Of a stretch of 64,000 nucleotides of DNA, positions 16,486 through 24,392 are shown in pieces. Source of the stretch: Streptomyces ficellus (GTDB taxonomy: Bacteria; Actinomycetota; Actinomycetes; Streptomycetales; Streptomycetaceae); NCBI RefSeq assembly GCF_030406405.1, contig NZ_JAUEPL010000002.1, positions 186,001 through 250,000 of the forward strand, in the 5' to 3' direction. Positions within the stretch are counted from its first letter, which is position 1. Every line of letters begins with the position of its first letter. Position numbers and translations under genes: made by a program. The notes under the pieces were generated by a model that saw only the letters and a list, made by a program, of their open reading frames with translations, did no database searches and was not told where the DNA came from.

Positions 16486-18294
16486 TTACGGCGCGGTGGG
16501 CGCCAGCTCGGCGTCGCCCCGTACCAGCGCGGCATAGCGGCCGTCCCGTTCGAGCAGCTCCTCATGGGTGCCGCGTTCGGCTATTCGGCCGCCGTCGAGG
16601 ACGACGATCTCATCGGCGTCCCTGATGGTGGAGAGCCGGTGCGCGATGGTGATCGTGGTGCGGCCGGCGGACAGGGCGTCGATGGCCTGCTGCACGGCCT
16701 GTTCCGTACGGGTGTCGAGGGCGCTGGTCGCCTCGTCCAGGATGAGGACAGGCGGGTCGCGGAGGACGGTCCGGGCGATGGCGAGGCGCTGCTTCTCGCC
16801 ACCGGAGAAGCGGTATCCCCGTTCGCCCACCAGCGTGTCGTACCCATCGGGCAGGGAGGCGATGTGGTGGTGGATCTGTGCCGCCCTGGCGGCCGCCTCG
16901 ATCTCCTCGTCGGTCGCGTCCGGCCGGGCGAAGCGGAGGTTGTCGGCGACGGAGGCGTGGAAGAGGTAGGTCTCCTGCGAGACGACGCCGACCGCGCGGG
17001 CGAGGCTGTCGAAGTCCAGCTCCCGTACGTCGACGCCGTCGATGGTGACCCGGCCGCCGGTGACGTCGTACAGCCTCGGTACGAGATAGCTGAGCGTGGA
17101 CTTGCCGGAGCCGGTGGGGCCGACGACGGCCAGACTGCCGCCCGCCGGCACGGTGATGTCAATCCCGCTGAGTGTCTCGCCGCTCTTCTCGTCGTACCGG
17201 AAATCGACGTTCTCGAAGCGGACCTCGCCACGGATTTTGTCCAGTCGGACCGGTTCGTCGGGCTCGGTGATGTCGACCGGCAGGTCGAGGTATTCGAAGA
17301 TCCGCTGGAAGAGGGCCAGGGACGCCTGGATCTCCACACCGGTCGACAGCAGGCTCACGGCCGGGCGGAACAGGCCCTGCTGGAGCGAGACGAAGGCGAC
17401 GAGCGTACCGATGGAGATGGCGGGCCCGCCCGCCTGGAGCGCCAGCCCGGCCGCCCAGTAGATCAGGGCGGGCATGGCGGCCATCACGATGCCGATGGTG
17501 GACATCCGCCACCGGCCGGCCATCGAGGAGCGCACTTCCAGGCCGACGAGCCGCTCGGACTCGGCGGCGAAGGACGTGGTCAGCGAGTCAGCGCGGCCCA
17601 TCGTGCGGCCCAGCAGGATGCCGCTGACGGAGAGCGACTCGGTGACGGTCGCGGCCATCGCGGCCATGTGCTTCTGCCGCTGCGTGGTGATCTTCTTGCG
17701 CTCGCGGCCGACCCGGCGGCTGATCCACACGAACAGCGGCAGCAGGAGCAGGGAGACGACGGTCAGCCGCCAGTCCAGCGCCAGCATGGCGACGACGGTG
17801 GCCACGACGGAGGTCAGGTTCGACACGAGGGACGTCGCGGTGGAGGTGACGGTCGCCTGCATGCCGCCGATGTCGTTGGCGATGCGGGACTGCACCTCAC
17901 CGGTACGGGTCCGGGTGAAGAAGGCCAGCGGCATGCGCTGGAGCTGGGCGTAGACCGCGGTGCGCAGGTCGTGCATGACACGCTGGCCGACCGTCGTGGA
18001 GACCAACGTCTGCAGCACGCCGAAGACGCTGGTCACCACGGCGGTGAGGATCATGCCGAGCGCGAGCAGCGTGAGCAGGCCCGTGCGGCCCTGCGGGATG
18101 GCGGTGTCGAGGATCTCGCGCACCAGGAACGGCGAGGCGACCGAGACCAGCGATGAGGCGCCGACGAGCAGGCCGACGACGGCCAGCCGGCCGCGGTACG
18201 GACGGAAGAGCCGCAGGATGCGGCGGATCTCGGCAGGCGGCTGCGCCGGATCGGGAGGCGGTGGCGTCCAGGTGGACTCTGCGTGGATGCGCAT
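16486..18294 (-). CDS. ABC exporter half-transporter (ATPase + membrane domain)
   Basis: A 602-residue fusion of a six-helix membrane domain (about residues 35-330) and a nucleotide-binding domain (about 355-602). All ATP-site motifs are canonical: Walker A VVGPTGSGKSTL, signature RFSGGEKQRLAIA, Walker B LILDEATSALD and switch His in TIAHRLSTI, so a homodimer is likely. It is a multidrug or lipid exporter type. The gene is divergent from a MarR regulator, with a perfect inverted repeat between them, which suggests substrate-induced expression. Confidence 0.92.
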   Translation of the reverse strand: MRIHAESTWTPPPPDPAQPPAEIRRILRLFRPYRGRLAVVGLLVGASSLVSVASPFLVREILDTAIPQGRTGLLTLLALGMILTAVVTSVFGVLQTLVSTTVGQRVMHDLRTAVYAQLQRMPLAFFTRTRTGEVQSRIANDIGGMQATVTSTATSLVSNLTSVVATVVAMLALDWRLTVVSLLLLPLFVWISRRVGRERKKITTQRQKHMAAMAATVTESLSVSGILLGRTMGRADSLTTSFAAESERLVGLEVRSSMAGRWRMSTIGIVMAAMPALIYWAAGLALQAGGPAISIGTLVAFVSLQQGLFRPAVSLLSTGVEIQASLALFQRIFEYLDLPVDITEPDEPVRLDKIRGEVRFENVDFRYDEKSGETLSGIDITVPAGGSLAVVGPTGSGKSTLSYLVPRLYDVTGGRVTIDGVDVRELDFDSLARAVGVVSQETYLFHASVADNLRFARPDATDEEIEAAARAAQIHHHIASLPDGYDTLVGERGYRFSGGEKQRLAIARTVLRDPPVLILDEATSALDTRTEQAVQQAIDALSAGRTTITIAHRLSTIRDADEIVVLDGGRIAERGTHEELLERDGRYAALVRGDAELAPTAP

Positions 18295-18422
18295 GGGCTC
18301 CTTCGAAGGGCCGGCCGGTTGTCGGCGCGGGCGATGGGTCGGGACGCCCGGCTACGCGACAGGGCCGCGTAGCCGGCGGATCCCGCACGCCGGACGGAGC
18401 CGGCGCGGCGATCCTTTGAGAG

Positions 18423-18459
18423 CTTAGCTCATTGTTACCTACCTTCACAATGAGCTAAG
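18423..18459. promoter_or_regulatory. perfect 13-base inverted repeat, likely MarR operator
   Basis: CTTAGCTCATTGT (18423-18435) and its exact complement ACAATGAGCTAAG (18447-18459) flank an 11-base spacer. On the plus strand TTCACA (18444-18449) and TACCAT (18466-18471), 16 bases apart, form a plausible promoter that would start transcription at or beside the MarR ATG. The operator overlaps its -35 and lies within 165 bases of the exporter start. Confidence 0.75.
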
Positions 18460-18477
18460 TCCTGATACCATTCGGCC

Positions 18478-18927
18478 ATGAACTCCCCCGACGCCGACGG
18501 CCTGCTGGCCGAGCAGCTCCTGCGGCTGACCCGGCGGCTCCACCGCAGCCAGAAGCGGCAGCTGGAGTCGGCCGACATAGCGATCACCCCGGCCCAGTCC
18601 CGACTGCTGCGCACGGTGGCGCACTACGACCGGCCGCCGCGCATGGCCGATATCGCCGCCCGCCTGGAGGTCGTGCCGCGTGCGGTGACCAGCCTGGTCG
18701 ACGGCCTGGAGGCCAGTGGCCGCGTCCGCCGCGTCCCCGATCCGGCCAACCGCCGGGTGGTGCGGATCGAGCTCACCGGCGCGGGGCGGGACACGCTGAG
18801 GCAGTTGCGCAGCGCGCGCCGGGCCGCCGCAGAGGACATCCTGGCTCCATTGACCGCCGAACAGCGCGAGGTGCTCGGCGGCCTGCTGTCCGCTCTGGTC
18901 GACGGAGTGCCGGAGCACCGCTGCTGA
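18478..18927 (+). CDS. MarR-family transcriptional regulator
   Basis: A 149-residue winged-helix protein. ITPAQSRLLRTVAHYDRPPRMADIAARLEV holds the first helices, VVPRAVTSLVDGLEASGRV the recognition helix and the wing RRVPDPANRRVVRIELT. No ribosome-binding site precedes the ATG at 18478, and a promoter-like pair lies about 6 bases upstream, so the message is probably leaderless. The divergent ABC exporter is the likely target, with autoregulation through the inverted repeat between them. Confidence 0.92.
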   Translation: MNSPDADGLLAEQLLRLTRRLHRSQKRQLESADIAITPAQSRLLRTVAHYDRPPRMADIAARLEVVPRAVTSLVDGLEASGRVRRVPDPANRRVVRIELTGAGRDTLRQLRSARRAAAEDILAPLTAEQREVLGGLLSALVDGVPEHRC

Positions 18928-18956
18928 CGCGTGGGACGTCTGTGGCACCCGTGACG

Positions 18957-19018
18957 GCGTGACGCCTGACCCGCGTGACGCCTGACCCGTGTGACGCCTG
19001 TGACGCCCATGACGCCTG
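18957..19018. repeat. tandem 16-base repeats before the FAD/Fe-S oxidoreductase
   Basis: Units GCGTGACGCCTGACCC at 18957-18972 and 18973-18988 are identical and adjacent; degenerate copies (GTGTGACGCCTG, TGACGCCCA, TGACGCCTGTC) follow to 19018. They fill most of the 107-base gap between the MarR stop and the next start. Confidence 0.85.
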
Positions 19019-19034
19019 TCGAGGGGACCGTGCC

Positions 19035-21959
19035 ATGCCGCTGCTGGAGCCCAATCCCGACGCCCTCCGCCCGGGCGCCAAGCGCGCTCCGGCCCACGAC
19101 CGGGTGCCCGACCTGCTGGCGCACGGCTCACCCGGACGGCTGCGCGACGAGCTGACCGCCCTCTTCGGCCAGGAGAAGGTGCTGTGGCGGGTGTCCGACC
19201 TCGTCAGGTACGCGTCGGACGCGAGCCCGTACCGCTTCGTCCCCCAGATCGTCGTGGTGGCCGAGGACATCGACGACATCTCCGCGATCCTGTCGTACGC
19301 GCACGGCAAGGGCCGCGAGGTGGTGTTCCGGGCGGCCGGGACGAGCCTCAACGGACAGGCACAGGGCGAGGACATCCTGGTGGACGTGCGCCGGCACTGG
19401 GCGGGGATCGAGGTCCTGGACGGCGGCGCCCGCGCCCGTATCGGCCCCGGCACCACCGTCGCCCGGGCCAATGCCACCCTCGCCCGATACGGCAGGGTGC
19501 TGGGCCCCGACCCGGCCAGCGCCGTGGCGTGCACGATCGGCGGGGTCGTGGCCAACAACGCCTCCGGTATGACGGCGGGGACCGCGCACAATTCGTACCG
19601 AACGGTGTCCTCGCTCACCGTCGTGCTGCCGTCCGGCACGGTCGTCGACACGGGTGATCCGGCCGCCGACGAGGACCTCGCGCGTGCCGAGCCCGCGCTC
19701 TGTGAGGAACTGCTCGCCCTCAAGGCGGAGATCGAGGGCGACCCGGAGCTGACCGCCCGTATCCGCGCCAAGTACGAGCTGAAGAACACCAACGGCTACC
19801 GGCTGGACGCCTTCGTGGACGGTGCGACGCCCGTCGAGATCCTGCGCGGACTGATGGTGGGTTCACAGGGCACGTTCGGCTTCATCTCCGAGGTCGTCTT
19901 CGACACCCTGCCGCTGAACCGCGCGGTGTCCACCGCGCTGCTCTTCTTCCCCTCACTGCCGGCCGCCGCGGCCGCCGTACCGCGCTTCACCGAGGCGGGG
20001 GCGGTCGCCGTGGAGCTGATGGACGGCAATACGCTCCGGGCCTCGGTACGGGTGGAGGGCGTCCCGGCCGACTGGGCCCGGCTGCCCGGCCCGACGACCG
20101 CCCTGCTGGTGGAGTTCCGGGCACCGGACACGGCGGCCCTAGAGGCGTACGAAGGGGCGGCGGCGCGCGTGCTGGCCGATGTGGAGCTGGTGGCACCCGT
20201 GGCGTCGGTGAGCAACGAGTTCACCCGGGACGCCAAGACCATCGGCGGCTACTGGAAGGCGCGCAAGGCGTTCGTCGCCGCGGCCGGCGGCGACCGCCCG
20301 CCCGGGACGACGCTGATCACCGAGGACTTCGCGGTGCCGCCGTCGCGGCTGGCCGAGGCCTGCGAGGCGCTGCTCGCCCTCCAGGCGCAGCACGGTTTCG
20401 ACGCCGCCGTCGCCGGGCACGCGGCGCACGGCAACCTGCACTTCCTGCTGGCCTTCGACGCGGCCGATCCGGACGACGTCGACCGCTATGCCGCCTTCAT
20501 GGACGACTTCTGCAAGCTGACCGTCGAGCGCTTCGACGGCTCCCTCAAGGCCGAGCACGCCACCGGCCGCAACATCGCGCCGTTCCTGGAGCTGGAGTGG
20601 GGGCCGAGGGCCACGGAGCTGATGTGGCGTACGAAGCAGGCCCTGGACCCCGACGGGGTGCTGGCCCCGCGGATCGTCCTCGACCGCGACCCAAGAGCCC
20701 ACCTGCGCGGCCTGAAGACCGTCCCGAGGGTGGAGGCGATCGCCGACCCGTGCATCGAGTGCGGTTTCTGCGAACCGACCTGTCCCAGCCAGGATGTGAC
20801 GACGACGCCCCGTCAGCGGATCGTGCTGCGGCGGGAGATGATGCGCCAGAGCCCCGGTTCGCCGGTCGAGGACAGCCTCGTCGCGGCGTACGGCTATGAC
20901 GCGGTGGACACCTGCGCGGGGGACTCGACGTGCAAGCTGGCCTGCCCGGTGGGGATCGACACGGGCGCACTGATGAAGCGGTTCCGCAACCGGCGGCATT
21001 CGGCGCGCGAGGAGCGGATGGCGGCGCTGGCCGCGCGGCGATTCGCGGCGGTGGAGGCGTCGGCCCGGCTGGCGGTGGCCGCCGGGCACCGGTTCGGTGA
21101 CCGGCTGCCGGCATCGGTGACGGGCCTGCTCCGCAAGGTGGTACGGCCCGACCTGGTGCCCGAGTGGCTGCCGGCCCTGCCCGGCGCGGCGGCCGCCAAG
21201 CTGCCGCCCACGGAGCGGACCCGCGCGGTCGCCGTGTACTACCCGGCCTGTGTGAACCGCGTCTTCGGCGAACCGGACGGGTTCGAGGGGCCGTCCCTGC
21301 CCCAGGCGGTGGTCGCGCTGTCGGCGCGGGCCGGGAAGCCGGTGTGGATCCCGGGTGATGTGGCGGGCACGTGCTGCGCCACGATCTGGCACTCCAAGGG
21401 GTACGACGAGGGCAGCGCCGTGATGGCCGACCGGGTGGTCGAGGCCGCCTGGGGCTGGACGGCGGGCGGGCGGCTTCCGCTCGTCGTGGACGCGTCGTCG
21501 TGTGCGCTGGGCCTGGCGCGCGAGGTGGTGCCGTACCTGAGCGAGCGGAACCGCGAGCTGCACGCCGAGCTGACGGTGATCGACTCGGTCGTGTGGGCCG
21601 CCGACGAACTGCTGCCGCACCTGACCGTGCGGCGGAAGGCCGGTTCGGCGGTCCTCCACCCGACGTGCGCGATGCGGCACCTCGGCGACGAGGACCGGCT
21701 GACGGCGGTCGCGCGGGCGTGCGCGGAGGAGGTCGTCGTACCGGACGACGCCGGCTGCTGCGCCTTCGCGGGTGACCGGGGGATGCTGCACCCGGAGCTG
21801 ACGGAGTCGGCGACGGCCCGGGAGGCGGCCGAGGTGATGACGCGGTCGTACGACGCGTACCTCTCGGCGAACCGGATGTGCGAGATCGGGATGGACCACG
21901 CGACGGGGCGGCGCTACCACTCCGCGCTGCTGGAGCTGGAACGCGCGACGCGCCCCTGA
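19035..21959 (+). CDS. FAD-linked oxidase/4Fe-4S fusion (D-2-hydroxyacid dehydrogenase, YdiJ-like)
   Basis: A 974-residue fusion. Residues about 35-270 are an FAD-binding PCMH domain (AAGTSLNGQAQGEDILVD, GVVANNASGMTAGT). The FAD-oxidase C-terminal domain runs to about 540 and contains HAAHGNLHFLL. Two 4Fe-4S clusters follow: CIECGFCEPTCP near residue 572 and CAGDSTCKLACP near 627. The C-terminus has CCG-type cysteine motifs (PACVNRVFG, PTCAMRHLG, GCCAFAGDRG). This is the D-lactate or D-2-hydroxyglutarate dehydrogenase layout that passes electrons to the membrane chain. ATG 19035 has GAGGGG upstream. Confidence 0.88.
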   Translation: MPLLEPNPDALRPGAKRAPAHDRVPDLLAHGSPGRLRDELTALFGQEKVLWRVSDLVRYASDASPYRFVPQIVVVAEDIDDISAILSYAHGKGREVVFRAAGTSLNGQAQGEDILVDVRRHWAGIEVLDGGARARIGPGTTVARANATLARYGRVLGPDPASAVACTIGGVVANNASGMTAGTAHNSYRTVSSLTVVLPSGTVVDTGDPAADEDLARAEPALCEELLALKAEIEGDPELTARIRAKYELKNTNGYRLDAFVDGATPVEILRGLMVGSQGTFGFISEVVFDTLPLNRAVSTALLFFPSLPAAAAAVPRFTEAGAVAVELMDGNTLRASVRVEGVPADWARLPGPTTALLVEFRAPDTAALEAYEGAAARVLADVELVAPVASVSNEFTRDAKTIGGYWKARKAFVAAAGGDRPPGTTLITEDFAVPPSRLAEACEALLALQAQHGFDAAVAGHAAHGNLHFLLAFDAADPDDVDRYAAFMDDFCKLTVERFDGSLKAEHATGRNIAPFLELEWGPRATELMWRTKQALDPDGVLAPRIVLDRDPRAHLRGLKTVPRVEAIADPCIECGFCEPTCPSQDVTTTPRQRIVLRREMMRQSPGSPVEDSLVAAYGYDAVDTCAGDSTCKLACPVGIDTGALMKRFRNRRHSAREERMAALAARRFAAVEASARLAVAAGHRFGDRLPASVTGLLRKVVRPDLVPEWLPALPGAAAAKLPPTERTRAVAVYYPACVNRVFGEPDGFEGPSLPQAVVALSARAGKPVWIPGDVAGTCCATIWHSKGYDEGSAVMADRVVEAAWGWTAGGRLPLVVDASSCALGLAREVVPYLSERNRELHAELTVIDSVVWAADELLPHLTVRRKAGSAVLHPTCAMRHLGDEDRLTAVARACAEEVVVPDDAGCCAFAGDRGMLHPELTESATAREAAEVMTRSYDAYLSANRMCEIGMDHATGRRYHSALLELERATRP

Positions 21960-22433
21960 CGGGCTCTGCGGGCTCCCGGGCCGGCACGGCGAAGGGCGCG
22001 CCGCGTGGCGATCTGCGACGCCACGCCCGGTGGGTGGCGGAAGGCGCGGCCCGGGGCGGCCTTGGTCAAGCCCGCTTGACGCCCCCGGGGTGTGGGGCCC
22101 GGCCGGCGCGGGTGCGACGCCCGCAACCCGCGTCCTGCCCTGGCCTCGGGGGGGCGCGTAGGCGCACGTGTACGGCGTGACGTCGTGGACCGCGCCTGGG
22201 CGATGGTCACTTCACAGGAGCGCGTTTCGGACGGCCGCGCGGGGCGCCGTGCGGCGGTGACCGGGTGGTGCCAGCCGGTGCCGGACTCGGCGGGCGGCCG
22301 GGGCGGGACGGTCGGGGAAGCCGGGCGGAGCCGGTCTTGCGGCGCCAGGGCCGGGAGTTGAACCGTGGCGCGTTCCGGCCGGTCCCGCCGGAAAATCGAT
22401 TGCCGCCGATCGGTCCGCAGGGCGAACCTTGCA
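21960..22433. other. intergenic DNA, no gene recognised
   Basis: The 474 bases after the oxidoreductase are GC-rich. Open frames exist on both strands but have no ribosome sites, recognisable motifs or normal composition. No clear terminator or RNA gene was seen. Confidence 0.5.
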
Positions 22434-22580
22434 CGGCTTCGGCTTCCGGCTTCGGCTCCGGCTTCCGGGCTGCGGGGCTGCCGGCGTTCGGCTTCCCGCT
22501 TCCGGGCTGCCGGGCTGCCGGCTTCCCGCTTCCGGCTTCCCGGCTGCCGGGCTGCCGGCTTCCCGGCTTCCGGCTTCCGC
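22434..22580. repeat. heptanucleotide minisatellite upstream of an ABC exporter gene
   Basis: About 147 bases consist of CGGCTTC/CGGCTGC-like 7-base units (CGGCTTC, CCGGCTTC, GGGCTGC and variants), roughly 21 units in a row. It ends 40 bases before the ATG of the next gene and so probably lies in its leader or promoter. Seven is not a multiple of three, so it is unlikely to be coding. Confidence 0.85.
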
Positions 22581-22619
22581 TCGCAGCTGCCCACCCATCG
22601 ACCCGATCCCTGGGACGTC

Positions 22620-24392
22620 ATGCAGATTCACCAGCTCCCGTACGCCGATCCAGGTGATCCCGACGTGAGGTCGGGCACGCGCTTCCTGCTGTGGCTGGGC
22701 CGCAACCAGTTGGGCGGACAGGTCAAGTCCCTGCTGTGGGGCCTGCTGTTGTACCTCGGTATCGCCGGGCTCCCCCTCGGCGTCGGCCTCGCTGTGCAGG
22801 CCGTCATCGACCGCTCCGGCGGGGGCCTCGCCCGCGCCGGTGTCCTGAGCGCCCTGCTGGGTGCGGCCATCGCGATCGGCGACACGATGCAGCACCGCAC
22901 CGCCGTCACCAACTGGATCACGGCCGCCGCCCGCGTCCAGCAACTGCTGGCCCGCAAGACCGCCGAGCTGGGCTCGCTCCTGACGCGGCGGGTCGCCGCG
23001 GGTGAGGTGGTGGCCGTCTCCACCGGGGACGTCGAGAAGATCGGCTGGTTCGTGGAGGTGCTGTCACGGTTCGCCGCCGCGGCCACCACACTGGTCCTGG
23101 TCTGTGCCGGCCTGGTGATCTACCAGCCCGCGCTCGGTGCCGTCGTCGCCATCGGCGTGCCCGTCCTGGCCCTGGCCGCCCTGCCCCTGCTCCCCCGCGC
23201 CACCCGCCGCGCGGACGAACAGCGGGAGAAGGCCGGGCGCGCCACCGAGCTGGCCTCCGACACGGTCGCCGGCCTGCGCGTGCTGCGCGGCATCGGCGGC
23301 GAGGAGCTGTTCCTCGGCCGCTACCGCGAAGCCTCCCAGCAGGTGCGCCGGGCCGCCGTGCGCAGCGCCCGTATGTGGGCCCTGATCGCGGCCATCCAGG
23401 TGCTGCTGCCGGGACTGCTGCTGGTCGTCGTGGTGCTGTACGGGGCGAAGCTCGCCCTGGACGGGCGGATCACGGTCGGTGAACTGGTCACCGTGTACGG
23501 CGCGGTCACGCTCACGCATCATCCCCTGCGCACCTTCGAGGAGGTCGCGATGGCCTACTCCTTCTCGCGGCCCTCCGCGAAACGCGCGGCGCGGGTGCTG
23601 TCCCTGACGCGGACGGCCACGACGGTGGCCGGCACGCACCAGCGGCCGGGCGGGGACCTGTACGACCCGGTGACCGGGCTGCTCGCCCCGGCGGGCCTGT
23701 TCACCGCCGTGGTGTGCGGCGACCCCGACGCCGCCGGGAAGCTCGCCGACCGGCTCGGCGGCCACCCGGCCGAGGAGGCGGACGGGCAGGCCTCCGTCCT
23801 GCTCGGCGGGGTGGCCCTGGACGAGCTGCCGCTGGAGGCGGCGCGCACCGCCGTCCTCGTACAGGACAAGGACCCGGTGCTGCTGTCCGGCACCCTGCAC
23901 GAGCTGCTGGACGTGCCGTCGTCCGGGAAGGTGAGCGCCGCGCAGGCCCTGGCGGCGGCGCAGTGCGGCGACGTGCTGGACGCGCTGGCGCAGGCGTCGG
24001 TGGACACCGGCGGCGACCCGATGCGCACCCGGATCACCGAGCGCGGCCGGTCGCTGTCCGGCGGGCAGCGGCAACGGCTGGCGCTGGCCCGGTCGTTGGT
24101 CACCGACCCGGAGGTGCTGGTGCTGGACGAGCCGACGTCGGCGGTGGACTCGCACACCGAGGCGCGGGTCGCGGCGGGTATCCAGCGGCTGCGCACGGGC
24201 CGTACCACCGTGGTGCTGGCCTCGTCGCCGCTGCTGCTCGACCTCGCCGACCGGGTGGTGCTGGTCCACGAGGGCGAGGCGGTGGCGGTGGGTACGCACC
24301 GCGAACTGCTGGCCGCGGATGAGCGTTACCGCGCGGTGGTCACGCGCGAGACCGAAGAGGAAGCCCTTGTGGACAGCGAGGAGTCGGCATGA
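22620..24392 (+). CDS. ABC exporter subunit 1 with degenerate Walker A
   Basis: A 590-residue half-transporter: a membrane domain at about residues 35-310 and a nucleotide-binding domain at about 345-590. The Walker A region reads CGDPDAAGKLADRL, with Leu after the Lys instead of Ser/Thr. The signature RSLSGGQRQRLALA and Walker B VLVLDEPTSAVD are canonical, but the switch His is missing (VVLASSPLLL). It therefore probably binds but does not hydrolyse ATP on its own Walker A. It overlaps the next gene by ATGA, which encodes the complementary subunit. The start is ATG 22620, without a strong ribosome site. Confidence 0.88.
   Translation: MQIHQLPYADPGDPDVRSGTRFLLWLGRNQLGGQVKSLLWGLLLYLGIAGLPLGVGLAVQAVIDRSGGGLARAGVLSALLGAAIAIGDTMQHRTAVTNWITAAARVQQLLARKTAELGSLLTRRVAAGEVVAVSTGDVEKIGWFVEVLSRFAAAATTLVLVCAGLVIYQPALGAVVAIGVPVLALAALPLLPRATRRADEQREKAGRATELASDTVAGLRVLRGIGGEELFLGRYREASQQVRRAAVRSARMWALIAAIQVLLPGLLLVVVVLYGAKLALDGRITVGELVTVYGAVTLTHHPLRTFEEVAMAYSFSRPSAKRAARVLSLTRTATTVAGTHQRPGGDLYDPVTGLLAPAGLFTAVVCGDPDAAGKLADRLGGHPAEEADGQASVLLGGVALDELPLEAARTAVLVQDKDPVLLSGTLHELLDVPSSGKVSAAQALAAAQCGDVLDALAQASVDTGGDPMRTRITERGRSLSGGQRQRLALARSLVTDPEVLVLDEPTSAVDSHTEARVAAGIQRLRTGRTTVVLASSPLLLDLADRVVLVHEGEAVAVGTHRELLAADERYRAVVTRETEEEALVDSEESA

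Noticed and set aside
22300..22380. GGGAGTTGAACCG suspected as a tRNA end
   Set aside because: No complementary acceptor stem or anticodon arm could be found around it.
22212..22943. Minus-strand open frame through the heptanucleotide repeats
   Set aside because: Its product is mostly a translation of the repeat and it overlaps the start of the ABC exporter gene; no ribosome site.
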